DNA from: Symbiodinium natans
Lineage: Eukaryota; Sar; Dinophyceae; Suessiales; Symbiodiniaceae
DNA length: 64,000 nt
Assembly: GCA_905221605.1 (NCBI GenBank)
Contig: CAJNDS010000535.1
Span: 673,388 to 737,387, forward strand
Direction: 5' to 3'
In this document: piece by piece, positions 51,035-60,944 of the stretch
How the letters are laid out: the number at the start of each line of letters is the position of its first letter
Position numbering within the stretch: position 1 is the first letter of the stretch
Notes under the pieces: generated by a model
Database searches by the model: none
Seen by the model: only the letters and a program-made list of their open reading frames with translations
What the model was told of the DNA's origin: nothing
Program-made: the position numbers and the translations under genes

Positions 51035-51363
51035 GTTTAGGGTTTAGGGTTTCGGTTTGGGGTTTGGGGTTTGGGGTTTAGGGTTTAGGGTTTACGGTTT
51101 GCGGTTTAGGGTTTAGGGTATTTAGGGTTTAGGGTTTGGGGCAACTTCTTTGTTCGCAGGTTACTGGTGTTAACTCTCACAAATATGGGAACCCTGGGAT
51201 GCAACGCCCGAAGCCCTAAACCCCAAGCCCTAAACCCTAGCCCTCAACTCAGCCCCACATCCCGGATTGTGAGCGTAGGTCTATGTACCTCTTTGTTTTG
51301 TGCATTGCTTGAGTGCTTTCTGCGGCCGCTCAAACAGGGCCAGAGCCCACTGTGGGGTTGTAG

Positions 51364-51573
51364 GACTGCTACGTTTCCCGTGTTCGGAGCATGGCTTTCG
51401 TGCAACCGCGCCTACCACCTTTGCCGGCGGTGTTCCTCAAATTCCAGGACGACTTCCCGGACTCCTCGCGCGTTCTCCGGCGCTGTGGCAGCTATCCCGG
51501 CTACACGCCCTTCGAGCTCAACTCGAACTCAGGCGACGAAGCTTCCGAGACGACGCTGCTTGGAGGTTCATGG
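51364..51573 (+). CDS. Candidate exon running into a family-B element
   Basis: GGGTTGTAG|G opens D-C-Y-V-S-R-V-R-S-M-A-F-V-Q-P-R-L-P-P-L then V-F-L-K-F-Q-D-D-F-P-D-S-S-R-V-L-R-R-C-G and Y-P-G-Y-T-P-F-E-L-N-S-N-S-G-D-E-A-S. It ends T-L-L-G-G-S-W at TGG|GTACTG, where L-G-G-S-W is encoded by the left end of the family-B element (CTTGGAGGTTCATGG, 51559-51573). G/C third positions support this frame. A second long frame (L-L-R-F-P-C-S-E-H-G) is open too. The element thus supplies both the last codons and the donor. Confidence 0.6.
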
Positions 51574-51840
51574 GTACTGATAATGCCAGTTATATATAAG
51601 TCTACTTAGAACCTAATTACTTAGGGGTTTAGGGTGTGTAGGGTTTATAGGGTTTTATAGGGTTTATAGGGTTTATAGGGTTCATAGGGTTTATAGGGTT
51701 AATAGGGTTTATAGGGTTTATAGGGTTTATAGGGTTTATAGGGTTTATAGGGTTTATAGGGTGTAGGGCGATAACCCCAGTTTCTAAGTCTACTTATAAC
51801 CTACTTAGGGGACTTAGGGGGCTTATAAGTGCAGTCATAA
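51559..51840 (+). mobile_element. Family-B element, right end missing or diverged
   Basis: The left end CTTGGAGGTTCATGGGTAC, a TTTATAGGG array (51610-51767) in the middle and the core TACTTATAACCTACTTAGGG (51796-51815) match the 10471 and 11506 copies. The expected GAACCTCCAAG end is not seen before the CCCTAAA array at 51848. Confidence 0.55.
51610..51767. repeat. TTTATAGGG (9-mer) array
   Basis: About fifteen units with one TTCATAGGG and one TTAATAGGG variant, inside the family-B element. Confidence 0.95.
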
Positions 51841-51847
51841 TTGGGTA

Positions 51848-51902
51848 AACCCTAAACCCTAAACCCTAAACCCTAAACCCTAAACCCTAAACCCTAAACC
51901 CT
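51848..51902. repeat. CCCTAAA array
   Basis: Eight units. Confidence 0.95.
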
Positions 51903-51928
51903 ATTTATCAGTAGCCTGAACACCCAAG

Positions 51929-51987
51929 TGGTGGCAGGAAGCGCCGAAGAAGACCCGGCTGCGACGTGGCCAGACACCGACGAGGAG
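51929..51987 (+). CDS. Candidate exon, acidic (19 codons)
   Basis: AACACCCAAG|T precedes V-A-G-S-A-E-E-D-P-A-A-T-W-P-D-T-D-E-E, closed by GAG|GTTGGC in phase 0. CCCTAAA arrays lie on both sides. Good composition and donor; product unknown. Confidence 0.6.
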
Positions 51988-52001
51988 GTTGGCTTCCCTC
52001 A

Positions 52002-52100
52002 ACCCTAAACCGTAAACCCTAAACCCTAAACCGTAAACCCTAAACCCTAAACCATAAACCCTAAACCCTAAACCCTAAACCCTAAACCCTAGCCCTAAAC
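52002..52100. repeat. CCCTAAA/CCGTAAA array
   Basis: CCCTAAA units with several CCGTAAA and one CCATAAA variant. Confidence 0.95.
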
Positions 52101-52156
52101 CCTAAACCCGAAACCCTATAAACCCTAAAAACCCTAAAGGGGCTCCTTGGCGCGCC

Positions 52157-52225
52157 ATGGGCCAACAGCACCTTGGGTCCGCGAAGCGAGGAGACGTCGG
52201 AAGACAACTGCAGCTTAGTGGCTGA
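52157..52225 (+). CDS. Possible exon
   Basis: GGGCCAACAG|C followed by H-L-G-S-A-K-R-G-D-V-G-R-Q-L-Q-L-S-G and TGA. It may begin at ATG 52157. CCCTAAA left, TTTAGGG right. Confidence 0.4.
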   Translation: MGQQHLGSAKRGDVGRQLQLSG

Positions 52226-52324
52226 ATTTAGGGTTTAGGGTTTAGGGTTTAGTGTTTAGGGTGTAGCTGAATGCGTACACTTTACACTGGTTGCGATGCT
52301 ATAGTCCCCCTATAGAGCTGAAGG

Positions 52325-52383
52325 GTTTAGGGTTTAGGGTTTAGGGTTTAGGGTTTAGGGTTAGGGTTTAGGGTTTAGGGCTT
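52325..52383. repeat. TTTAGGG array
   Basis: Eight units. Confidence 0.95.
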
Positions 52384-52653
52384 ATGAACTCAGCAGTGAA
52401 GGCAAAGGTGTCCCTGTCCTGGAGGGCCTTTGTCTCACACCCGTGGGACCACCACCCACCGAGACCGGTATTGATGAGTTCGATGGCAAACGGCCCGAGT
52501 CCCATGAAAGTCACTAGGACCAGCGTAGTATAGGGGCCTGAATAATTAGAATAGGGCTTTTGGTTTTTATAGTACAATGATCAAGGGATCATAAGGGTAT
52601 ACTTTTCTGCAGTAATTCTTCCGACCCCTATATTAGGACATTTGTTTTTGCAG

Positions 52654-52766
52654 TTCTTGGGCTTCCATATAACAGGATGCCCTTTCTGTTCCTAGGTTGC
52701 GCCCTGGACTTAGGTCAGGGTGAAGCCGGAAAGTGCTGCTGCAGCAAGGCACACAAGCAGCCTGTG
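52654..52766 (+). CDS. Candidate exon, Cys-rich
   Basis: The acceptor TTTGTTTTTGCAG is near-ideal. The frame reads L-G-L-P-Y-N-R-M-P-F-L-F-L-G-C-A-L-D-L-G and G-E-A-G-K-C-C-C-S-K-A-H-K-Q-P-V, ending GTG|GTCCCT in phase 0. An internal ATG (52677) followed by P-F-L-F-L-G-C-A-L could be a start with a short signal-like segment. Confidence 0.55.
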
Positions 52767-52861
52767 GTCCCTTCCTTGTTGCACATGACAAGGGCCCTAA
52801 ACCCTAAACCCTAAACCCTAAACGCTAAACCCTAAACCCTAAACCGAGGGGAGCGCAAAAA

Positions 52862-53188
52862 ATGTCGACACAGGCGGTCCCTGGTCTCCCGGCCACTGCG
52901 AACGGCATCCCTATTTCGCACATATCGAAGCCGAGTAGTAGAGTAGGCAACCTTTGACCTTTTTTTGGGTAGTATAATCCCCTTATAATCCCCTTATAAT
53001 CCCCTTATAATCCCCTTATAATCCCCTTATAATACCCTTATAATCCCCCTTATAATCCCCTTATAATCCCAAAAAATCACCTCTAATTCCCCCAGGTTAC
53101 TGGACAACTAAGGAAGCAAGTTCTGGAAGCCCCCTGCTGCCCTACCTCTCACACGTCGCAGCAAGTGATGCAAGCCACACGCAGCTCG
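52862..53188 (+). CDS. Two-exon chain, unknown product
   Basis: Exon 52862-52942 (ATG; M-S-T-Q-A-V-P-G-L-P-A-T-A-N-G-I-P-I-S-H, ending AGA|GTAGGC) joins in phase 0 to exon 53096-53188 (acceptor TTCCCCCAG; V-T-G-Q-L-R-K-Q-V-L-E-A-P-C-C-P-T-S-H-T, ending TCG|GTCGGA). The intron (153 nt) contains the CCCCTTATAAT tandem repeat. The first exon is open in a second frame (R-H-R-R-S-L-V-S-R), so its reading is not certain. Confidence 0.5.
52970..53070. repeat. CCCCTTATAAT (11-mer) tandem repeat (intronic)
   Basis: Nine copies with one ATACCCTTATAAT and one CCCCCTTATAAT variant. Confidence 0.95.
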
Positions 53189-53376
53189 GTCGGAATAATT
53201 ACTAGCTTTATTCCCGTATGGTCCCTTTGTACTTATACCATGATAGCCCCCAAACCCCTATTCTAATTACCCTAAACCCTAAACCCTAAATCCCAAGCCC
53301 TAAACCCTAAACCCTAAACCCTCAACCCTCAACCCTAAACCCTAAACCCGCCCTAAACCCTATTCTACTTATTCAG

Positions 53377-53862
53377 GCCCGTCTGTTACCTCGCAAACGT
53401 CGACGAACATGAAGCAAGCCCGGCGTGCTCGCGCGCAAGCCGTGCGAAAGACCCGACGCATGTTGCCCGCCGTGACTCGGCATGTACTTCGGGGTCATCT
53501 CGGGTTTGAGGGTTTAGGGTTCAGGGTTTAGGGTTTCGGGTTTGAGGGTTTAGGGCTTAGGGTTTAGGCACCTACTCATAACGTGCTTATTCCCAGTGTT
53601 CAAAGCAAAGCTCAGGTGCCTCCAGAGCAGTTGGCCCATATTGTGCGTTCTTCGCCTTCGACGCGGCCACGGAGGCCGTTCCTTTGTCAGAGTGGGGTAA
53701 CTTATTTTTTCCATGTTTAAGGGTAGTTAAACTCAATATGGAATAGAAATGTAAGATACTATCCCAACCATGAACCCTAAAACCTAAGCCCTAAACCCTA
53801 AGCCCTAAACCCTAAATTGAACTAGGTGCGTGCAGCCCGAGAGCCCCAAGAGCCCACCCTAG
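53377..53862 (+). CDS. Three-exon chain ending in TAG, basic protein
   Basis: Exon 53377-53503 (acceptor CTTATTCAG) reads P-S-V-T-S-Q-T-S-T-N-M-K-Q-A-R-R-A-R-A-Q then R-R-M-L-P-A-V-T-R-H-V-L-R-G-H-L, ending CTCGG|GTTTGAGG in phase 2. Exon 53606-53696 completes the codon and reads K-A-Q-V-P-P-E-Q-L-A-H-I-V-R-S-S-P-S-T-R then R-P-F-L-C-Q-S-G, ending GGG|GTAACT. Exon 53836-53862 gives P-E-S-P-K-S-P-P and TAG. Strongly basic, possibly nucleic-acid binding. The link to 53188 does not fit in phase. Confidence 0.55.
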
Positions 53863-54520
53863 AAGCCGAGCTGACGGACGCCAGATGCCCCTTTCTATGG
53901 TTGTCGGCACAATCTGCGCGCCGATGAGATCTGAGGTTTAGGGTTTAGGGTTTAGGGTTTAGGGTTTAGAGTTTTGGGTTTATGTAATATAGAGGCCTTG
54001 CACATTTGAAGGGGTGCCTTGGGTCGGTTTGCGGAGAGAATCTTAGTGTTTAGGATCCGGTGTCAAGCCGCAGGAGCCCTCGGCCAGGTGGATTTTTTTT
54101 CAGGGGGTGCCGGTCAGTCGCTGAATAGAACCGAGCAGTAGGGTTTAGGGTTTAGGGTTTAGGGTTTAAGTAGACGCTTTCTTCGAGAGATAGCATGTGA
54201 AGGTTCTTCAGCGACTGCATCGCCTGCACCCCACTCAAGGGTTTGGGGTTTAGGGTTTGGGGTTTAGGGTTTAGGGTTTAGGGATTCCGCTGGAAGACCG
54301 CGGAGGAGTGAGGGAGGGCATGGCTGAAAGGTACCGCCAAAACCTCCTAATCTCTAAGCCTTCCTGATATACCGGAAACCCTAGCCACAAACCCTAACCC
54401 CCAAACCCTAAGCCCTAAACCTAGACTGCAAAAAAGATCTTAACCCCCAAATGTTCCTCACCCTACACCGCTCACTGGGCCATGCACAATTTTTTGTTTG
54501 AGAGCTCAGTTGCGTTCCAG

Positions 54521-54704
54521 GTATCGGAGCTGCCATCCGGTCCCTGTACAGCTTCTATATGGAGGTTTACGATCTTAGGGCCTTGGGGTCCTTTTTATCA
54601 GGGGATCCTACTATGTCGGGGTCTGTATTAGGGGTCGCTTGTTTTCGTAAACCCCCAGAGACTTTTTGTTCGGCGACCTTGCTCTCCGGCACAGCCCGAG
54701 TCAG
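54521..54704 (+). CDS. Exon A, copy 1 (unknown product)
   Basis: TTGCGTTCCAG|G opens I-G-A-A-I-R-S-L-Y-S-F-Y-M-E-V-Y-D-L-R-A and continues D-P-T-M-S-G-S-V-L-G-V-A-C-F-R-K-P-P-E-T, ending T-A-R-V-R at GTCAG|GTGAGT, the consensus donor. 184 nt without a stop, identical in length in all three copies. Function unknown. Confidence 0.6.
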
Positions 54705-55139
54705 GTGAGTTTTGATTGGGGTTGGCCCCTAAACCGCCTACACCCCCGGAAGCCCCTAAACCTCCTAAGCCCCCGGAACCCCCTAAGACCTAAACCCAAC
54801 TACTGAAAGGACCTTTCCGGCCGTAAGGGCACCCTGAAGAGTAGTTTGGGTTTAGGCTTCAGGCTTGAGGCTTTCGCTTCAGGTTTAGGGTTTAGGGTTT
54901 ATAGGGATAGGGTTTATAGGGTTTATTAGGGTTTTTAGGGTTTATAGTGTTTATCATTTAGGGTTTAGCATGGGTACTTCACACAATACGTTTTGGGTTC
55001 TCTAAACCGCTATCCTTCATGGAGTTGCGGTTACGGATGTCGTGCATTTTCGCAAAACCCCCCCCCTATAGCGCGAAGGAAAGCAATGAGTACAATCCTC
55101 ATTGTAGGAGCTCCTCCAAAGAAGACGTGACCACCCCAG

Positions 55140-55268
55140 GAGTTGTATAGTCGCTTCTTACCACCCCAAGCCCTAAATTCGTATCTTGGAAAACTGTCCT
55201 CTACCTGGATGATTCGGAGCTGTCTACGTGCGCTACATGCTGAAGATTGCGAGCGCCACTGTTCAGGG
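55140..55268 (+). CDS. Exon B, copy 1, donor inside a family-D element
   Basis: CACCCCAG|G begins E-L-Y-S-R-F-L-P-P-Q-A-L-N-S-Y-L-G-K-L-S and ends H-A-E-D-C-E-R-H-C-S-G at GGG|GTATAAGG, the first bases of the element. A 96-codon minus-strand frame covering this exon is probably its shadow but is equally conserved in copies 1 and 2, so the strand is not fully settled. Confidence 0.5.
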
Positions 55269-55400
55269 GTATAAGGAGGGACCCCTATTTCTACACATAT
55301 ACATATATCTTTTCCAGCCACTATATATCTAAGAAGCCCCTAAAATCCCCTAAAAAGCCCTGATGTCCGTCATAAGGATCCCTCCTTTATGTCCCTTGAG
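55269..55400 (+). mobile_element. Family-D inverted-repeat element, copy 1
   Basis: GTATAAGGAGGGACCCC at the left pairs with GGATCCCTCCTTTATGTCCC at the right. Other copies: 56489-56607, 57660-57781 and, outside the tandem array, 62052-62193. Confidence 0.7.
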
Positions 55401-55751
55401 TCACTGTATGTCGGTGGAAAGTGTTACTAGACACTCCCTTCTGCTCTTAAGGGGTTTAGGGTTTAGGCTTTTAGGGTTTAGGGTTTGGGGTTTTAGGGTT
55501 TAGGGATTCCGCTGGAAGACCGCGGAGGAGTGAGGGAGGGCCTGGCTGAAAGGTACCGCCAAAACCTCCTAATCTCTAAGCCTTAAACCCTAAGCCTGAT
55601 AAACCCTAAACCCTAGCCACAAACCCTAACCCCAAACCCTACGCCCTAAACCTAGACTGCAAAAAAGATCTTAACCCCCAAATGTTCCTCACCCTACACC
55701 GCTCACTGGGCCATGCACAATTTTTTGTTTGAGAGCTCAGTTGCGTTCCAG

Positions 55752-55935
55752 GTATCGGAGCTGCCATCCGGTCCCTGTACAGCTTCTATATGGAGGTTTA
55801 CGATCTTAGGGCCTTGGGGTCCTTTTTATCAGGGGATCCTACTATGTCGGGGTCTGTATTAGGGGTCGCTTGTTTTCGTAAACCCCCAGAGACTTTTTGT
55901 TCGGCGACCTTGCTCTCCGGCACAGCCCGAGTCAG
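55752..55935 (+). CDS. Exon A, copy 2
   Basis: Same 184-nt open frame, acceptor and GTGAGT donor as copy 1. Confidence 0.6.
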
Positions 55936-56359
55936 GTGAGTTTTGATTGGGGTTGGCCCCTAAACCGCCTACACCCCCGGAAGCCCCTAAACCTCCTAAG
56001 CCCCCGGAACCCCCTAAGACCTAAACCCAACTACTGAAAGGACCTTTCCGGCCGTAAGGGCACCCTGAAGAGTAGTTTGGGTTTAGGCTTCAGGCTTGAG
56101 GCTTTCGCTTCAGGTTTAGGGTTTAGGGTTTATAGGGATAGGGTTTATAGGGTTTTTAGGGTTTATAGTGTTTATCATTTAGGGTTTAGCATGGGTACTT
56201 CACACAATACGTTTTGGGTTCTCTAAACCGCTATCCTTCATGGAGTTGCGGTTACGGATGTCGTGCATTTTCGCAAAACCCCCCCCTATAGCGCGAAGGA
56301 AAGCAATGAGTACAATCCTCATTGTAGGAGCTCCTCCAAAGAAGACGTGACCACCCCAG

Positions 56360-56488
56360 GAGTTGTATAGTCGCTTCTTACCACCCCAAGCCCTAAATTC
56401 GTATCTTGGAAAACTGTCCTCTACCTGGATGATTCGGAGCTGTCTACGTGCGCTACATGCTGAAGATTGCGAGCGCCACTGTTCAGGG
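56360..56488 (+). CDS. Exon B, copy 2
   Basis: Identical in structure to copy 1, ending at GGG|GTATAAGG. Confidence 0.5.
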
Positions 56489-56607
56489 GTATAAGGAGGG
56501 ACCCCTATTTCTACACATATACATATATCTTTTCTAGCCACTATATATCTAAGAAGCCCCTAAAATCCCCTAAAAAGCCCTGATGTCCCTCCTTTATGTC
56601 CCTTGAG
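56489..56607 (+). mobile_element. Family-D element, copy 2
   Basis: As copy 1, with a shorter right arm (GATGTCCCTCCTTTATG). Confidence 0.65.
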
Positions 56608-56936
56608 TCACTGTATGTCGGTGGAAAGTGTTACTAGACACTCCCTTCTGCTCTTAAGGGGTTTAGGGTTTAGGCTTTTAGGGTTTAGGGATTCCGCTGG
56701 AAGACCGCGGAGGAGTGAGGGAGGGCCTGGCTGAAAGGTACCGCCAAAACCTCCTAATCTCTAAGCCTTAAACCCTAAGCCTGATAAACCCTAAACCCTA
56801 GCCACAAACCCTAACCCCAAACCCTACGCCCTAAACCTAGACTGCAAAAAAGATCTTAACCCCCAAATGTCCTTCACCCTACACCGCTCACTGGGCCATG
56901 CACAATTTTTTGTTTGAGAGCTCAGTTGCGTTCCAG

Positions 56937-57120
56937 GTATCGGAGCTGCCATCCGGTCCCTGTACAGCTTCTATATGGAGGTTTACGATCTTAGGGCCTT
57001 GGGGTCCTTTTTATCAGGGGATCCTACTATGTCGGGGTCTGTATTAGGGGTCGCTTGTTTTCGTAAACCCCCAGAGACTTTTTGTTCGGCGACCTTGCTC
57101 TCCGGCACAGCCCGAGTCAG
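56937..57120 (+). CDS. Exon A, copy 3
   Basis: 184-nt open frame again, ending at GTCAG|GTGAGT. Confidence 0.6.
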
Positions 57121-57529
57121 GTGAGTTTTGATTGGGGTTGGCCCCTAAACCGCCTACACCCCCGGAAGCTCCTAAACCTCCTAAGCCCCCGGAACCCCCT
57201 AAGTCCTAAACCCAACTACTGAAAGGACCCTTCCGGCCCTAAGGGGACCCTGAAGAGTAGTTTGGGTTTAGGCTTCAGGCTTGAGGCTTTAGGCTTTAGG
57301 TTTAGGGTTTAGGGTTTAGGGTTTGTAGGGTTTATCATTTAAAGGCTTAGCACAGGTATGACACACAATACGGTTCTCGAAACCGTTATCCCTCATGGAG
57401 TTCACAGGAGTACGGTCACGGATGTCGTGCATTTTCGCAAAAGCCCCCCCCCCCCACTATAGCGCGAAGGAAAGCAATGAGTACAATCCTCTTTTAGGAG
57501 CTCCTCCAAAGAAGACGTGACCACCTCAG

Positions 57530-57659
57530 GGGGTTGTCTAGTCGCTTCTTACCACCCCAAGCCCTAAATTCGTATCTTGGAAAACTGTCCTCTACCTGGA
57601 TGATTCGGAGCTGTCTACGTGCGCTACATGCTGAAGATTGCGAGCGCCACTGTTCAGGG
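57530..57659 (+). pseudogene. Exon B, copy 3, one base longer
   Basis: The start reads GGGGTTGTCTAG instead of GAGTTGTATAG, adding one base and shifting the upstream frame. The donor is GCATAAGG instead of GTATAAGG. Possibly decaying, or tolerated if GC donors are used. Confidence 0.45.
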
Positions 57660-57781
57660 GCATAAGGAGGGACCCCTATATATACACATATACATATATC
57701 TTTTCTAGCCACTATATCTCTAAGAAGCCCCTAAAGAAGCTCTAAGGTCCCTTATAAGGGTCCCTCCCCTTATGTCCGTTG
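57660..57781 (+). mobile_element. Family-D element, copy 3
   Basis: GCATAAGGAGGGACCCC pairs with AGGGTCCCTCCCCTTATG, the most symmetrical copy. Confidence 0.7.
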
Positions 57782-57938
57782 AGTCACTGTTTAGGGTTTA
57801 GGGTTTAGGGTTCAGGGTTTAGGGTTTAGGGTTTAGGGTTCAGTGTTGGTGGAAAGCCCTAGTGTCAGAGACTCCCTTCTGCTCTTGAGGAGCAGACGCT
57901 TCGGGGCTCGTTCACCCATCTGTCAGCTTTACACCCAG

Positions 57939-57976
57939 GACCTTACCAGAGGGTGTTCCCTGAACCATGTTGAAAG
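57939..57976 (+). CDS. Candidate exon with telomeric donor
   Basis: TACACCCAG|G opens D-L-T-R-G-C-S-L-N-H-V-E, ending in phase 2 at GAAAG|GTTTAGGG. Confidence 0.55.
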
Positions 57977-58132
57977 GTTTAGGGTTTAGGGTTTAGGGTT
58001 TAGGGTTTAGGGTTTAGTGCTTCTAAGTCACTATCTTGGTGGCTGATCCCTGTTGATCCTGAGGTGACCAGAGCGAAGCCCGTCTGATCTAGACATGCAT
58101 GTGCGCCTGCTTTTGTGGTGCAAAACGCTAAG

Positions 58133-58189
58133 CTTGTGGAGCAAATGAACCCGGAAAAAAAGTCGATGGCTCAAATAACCCAAATATAG
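58133..58189 (+). CDS. Possible terminal exon
   Basis: AACGCTAAG|C opens L-V-E-Q-M-N-P-E-K-K-S-M-A-Q-I-T-Q-I and ends at TAG (58187-58189). It starts in phase 0, so it does not join the phase-2 exon at 57976 directly. Confidence 0.4.
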   Translation, partial: LVEQMNPEKKSMAQITQI

Positions 58190-58671
58190 CAGTATCGGGC
58201 ATTTGACCCCTAAACCCTACATCCTAAACCCTGAACCTTAAACCCTAAACCCTAAACCCCCCCAAAGCGCTAAACCCTCAGCTGCAGAAACTTCCGAGCC
58301 CCTAAGCCTCTTCAAAGCGCAAACGCTTAGACTCCTCAACCTCAACCCTAAGTTTTAGGGTTTAGGGTTTAGGGCTTAGGGCTTAGGGCTTAGGGCTTAG
58401 GGCGTGGGGCTTAGGGCTTAGGGTAAACCACTCCGAAGCCCCTCAACCCTAGGCCCCACTTATCCCTTAAACTCCCTAAACCCCTAAACCCTCAACCCTA
58501 CCCTAAACCCTTAAACCCTAGGCCCCTTAAACTCCCTAAACCCCTAAACCCTCAACCCTAAACCCTAGCCCTAAACCCTTAAACCCTACACCCCAAGTCC
58601 CCAAAAACCCGAAAGTCCCCAAAACCCTCAACTCCAAACCTCCCAAAAGCTCTTAAACCCTAAACCCTTCA

Positions 58672-58735
58672 CCCTAACCCTAAACCCTAAACCCTAAACC
58701 CTAAACCCTAAACCCTAAACCCTAAACCCTAAACC
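58672..58735. repeat. CCCTAAA array
   Basis: Nine units ending 17 bp before the exon at 58752. Confidence 0.95.
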
Positions 58736-58751
58736 CCCAAATCCCCGCAAG

Positions 58752-58840
58752 GACGACTTCGGAGCCTGGAGGGGGGCGCGGGAGTACAACGCCACCCAGC
58801 AGTTGAGCTGCGCCGAAGGCCTCTTGGCTTCGAGTTTGGG
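58752..58840 (+). CDS. Well-formed candidate exon (29 codons)
   Basis: CCCCGCAAG|G opens D-D-F-G-A-W-R-G-A-R-E-Y-N-A-T-Q-Q-L-S-C then A-E-G-L-L-A-S-S-L, running to TTGGG|GTTTAGG (or TTCGA|GTTTGG). CCCTAAA array on the left and an eighteen-unit TTTAGGG array on the right, the model case for the flanking rule. Confidence 0.7.
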
Positions 58841-58841
58841 G

Positions 58842-58976
58842 TTTAGGTTTAGGGTTTAGGGTTTAGGGTTTAGGGTTTAGGGTTTAGGGTTTAGGGTTTA
58901 GGGTTTAGGGTTTAGGGTTTAGGGTTTAGGGTTTAGGGTTTAGGGTTTAGGGTTTAGGGTTTAGGGTTTAGGGTTG
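58842..58976. repeat. TTTAGGG array
   Basis: About eighteen units. Confidence 0.95.
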
Positions 58977-59304
58977 GGGCTTTAAGTTTTGAGAGCTTTG
59001 TGGGAGGTTTGGATTTTGTTGGTTTGTGGCTGGTTTACAAGGTGATTTGGGGTTTAAGGAGGTGTGCTTGGCGCTTCGGTGTGCAGGAAGCTAGAGGCTT
59101 GTATATACTGGCATACCGTAAACCCTACACACCCTACACCCGAAGCTCAGGGCTTAGGGTTTCGGATTTGAGGCTGAGGGTTTTGGGGGACATAGGGTTG
59201 AGTTTCTAAGACGAACTTTCAGTCAACAGGTATTGGGCTCGATATAGCTAGCCAGCCCTTCAACCGAAAAGCCCTAAACCCTAAACCCTAAACCCTAAAC
59301 CGAG

Positions 59305-59365
59305 GCTACGAAGTAGAGGGCGCCAAAGAGGCTTGGCAGCAAGGAGATACATATATATATATATA
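59305..59365 (+). CDS. Candidate exon
   Basis: AAACCGAG|G precedes Y-E-V-E-G-A-K-E-A-W-Q-Q-G-D-T and a (TA) run; the first GT afterwards is ATAT|GTCTCA. CCCTAAA block on the left. Confidence 0.45.
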
Positions 59366-59559
59366 TGTCTCAGAGCGTTCAACGGCCAACCCAGCTTCGC
59401 AAACAGCATGGTCTGCTGAAGCAGTCGTCGGGCAAAGGCGCCTTTCATGAGAGGCTTGTCAAGAGCCCCTTAAAACCCTGCAAATTCAAAACCCTAAAGC
59501 CCTAAACCCTTGCTGAAGAATCATCTCTACATGTCCCTTACAAGGAAGAACGTTTTTTT

Positions 59560-59630
59560 TTTTTTTACATTGTTTATATATATATGTATATATATATATA
59601 CATATATTTTTTTTGGGGGGGGGGGTTCTT
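59560..59630. repeat. T-run, (TA)n palindrome and poly-G
   Basis: T11, then TATATATATGTATATATATATACATATA, T8 and G10. Low-complexity, hairpin-forming. Confidence 0.9.
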
Positions 59631-60090
59631 AAGCAACTGGTAGTCAACCCTACTTGTGAGCCACCAAAGTGTTGCTGCTTGGAAAGAATCCCGGCACCCT
59701 AAACCCTAAACCCTAAACCCTAAACCCTAAAATGTCTCTGCTGGCTACCGTGGTGCAACTCCTGGCCCTCAGCCCGAAACCCTAAGCCCTAAACCCTAAA
59801 CCCTAAACCCTAAACCTTCAACCTCAAACGCCCCCAAAACCGCACCAAGGAGCTAACTTGCTTGCCCACTGGGAGTTGGGATCGCATGCCTGGGAGGCGC
59901 CCCGTGTTTTTTTTGAGCAAGGTTGCGGTTTCAGGCTTTAGAGCATATGGGTTTAGGGTTCACATAGGGTTTAGGGGTTAGGGTTTAGGGTTTAAGGTTT
60001 AGGGTTTAGGGTTTAGGGTTTAGGGTTTAGTTAGCATAAGCGGGAACATTTCAAGGTTAGGGCTAACTACTAACTACGACGACCGATGAG

Positions 60091-60143
60091 CGGCACTCCA
60101 AGCACCGATCGCGGCGTTGGAAGGCCGTAACTTTTGAAAAGGA
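60091..60143 (+). CDS. Candidate exon, basic, with telomeric donor
   Basis: CTAACTACTAACTACGACG, a branch-point-like stretch, precedes GATGAG|C. The frame reads R-H-S-K-H-R-S-R-R-W-K-A-V-T-F-E-K, ending AGGA|GTTTAGGG. Confidence 0.5.
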
Positions 60144-60944
60144 GTTTAGGGTTTAGGGTTTAGGTTTAGTGTTTAGGGTTTAGGGTTTAGGGTTTGAATC
60201 ATACTAATCTCGGACGCACAGTAGGCCCTTGTTTCCCTTTTTAGGGTTTCGGTTCCCTGATAAACCCCTCTAGACCAAAAAGGGCACCCTGTTTTATACG
60301 TAGGCTCTTCCTGGGTCTAGGCTTTAGGGTTTTTGGTTTTTGGTTTAGGGTTTAGGGTTTAGGGTTTAGGGTTTAGAATCTAGAATACACCCGAACCCTG
60401 AAAAGCCTGGCCCACAGTGTTGAGCCTCTCAGCCTGGAAGATGAATCTGCAATTTGCTTAAGAACCCAAAGGGTTTAGGGTTTAGGGTTTAGGATTTAGG
60501 GTTTAGGGTTTAGGGTTTAGGGTTAAGGGATAAAGATAATCCCTACATAACCCTTACAAGGAAGACTATTTTGGGTGGCCCCTGTCGACCCCAAGTAGAA
60601 TAGAGTACCCTGAAAGGTACCCCCAAAAAGGGTGCCCCCTTTATTCGGAAACACCCATGCGTTTTTGGGCTTAAGGCTTGACTTGAGGTCTGCAGAAAAG
60701 CACCCTCATCAGATTTACACCTTAACCTATAGCCCGCCGTCTTTTACAGTACAACCCAAGGGAATATTCAACCCTAAACCCTAAACCCTAAACCCTAAAC
60801 CCTAAACCTATTGTATGTAGGTTCTACGGGGAGTATAGTCAAGCAAAGGCCGAGTTCGGAGAGTGAAGGGGGTTTGGGGTGTTCCGGGGGTTTCTGGAAA
60901 CCCTAAAGGGTTTAGGGTTTAGGGTTTAGGGTGAGGGTTTAGGG

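Larger units (their letters stand above)
54284..57888 (+). repeat. Three tandem copies of a 1.2-kb unit
   Basis: Units start with ATTCCGCTGGAAGACCGCGG at 54284, 55506 and 56691 (spacings 1222 and 1185) and are almost identical, except for telomere-repeat length and small indels. Each carries exon A (184 nt), exon B (129-130 nt) and a family-D element. Copy 3 is the most diverged. Typical of recent tandem duplication of a gene or part of one. Confidence 0.9.
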
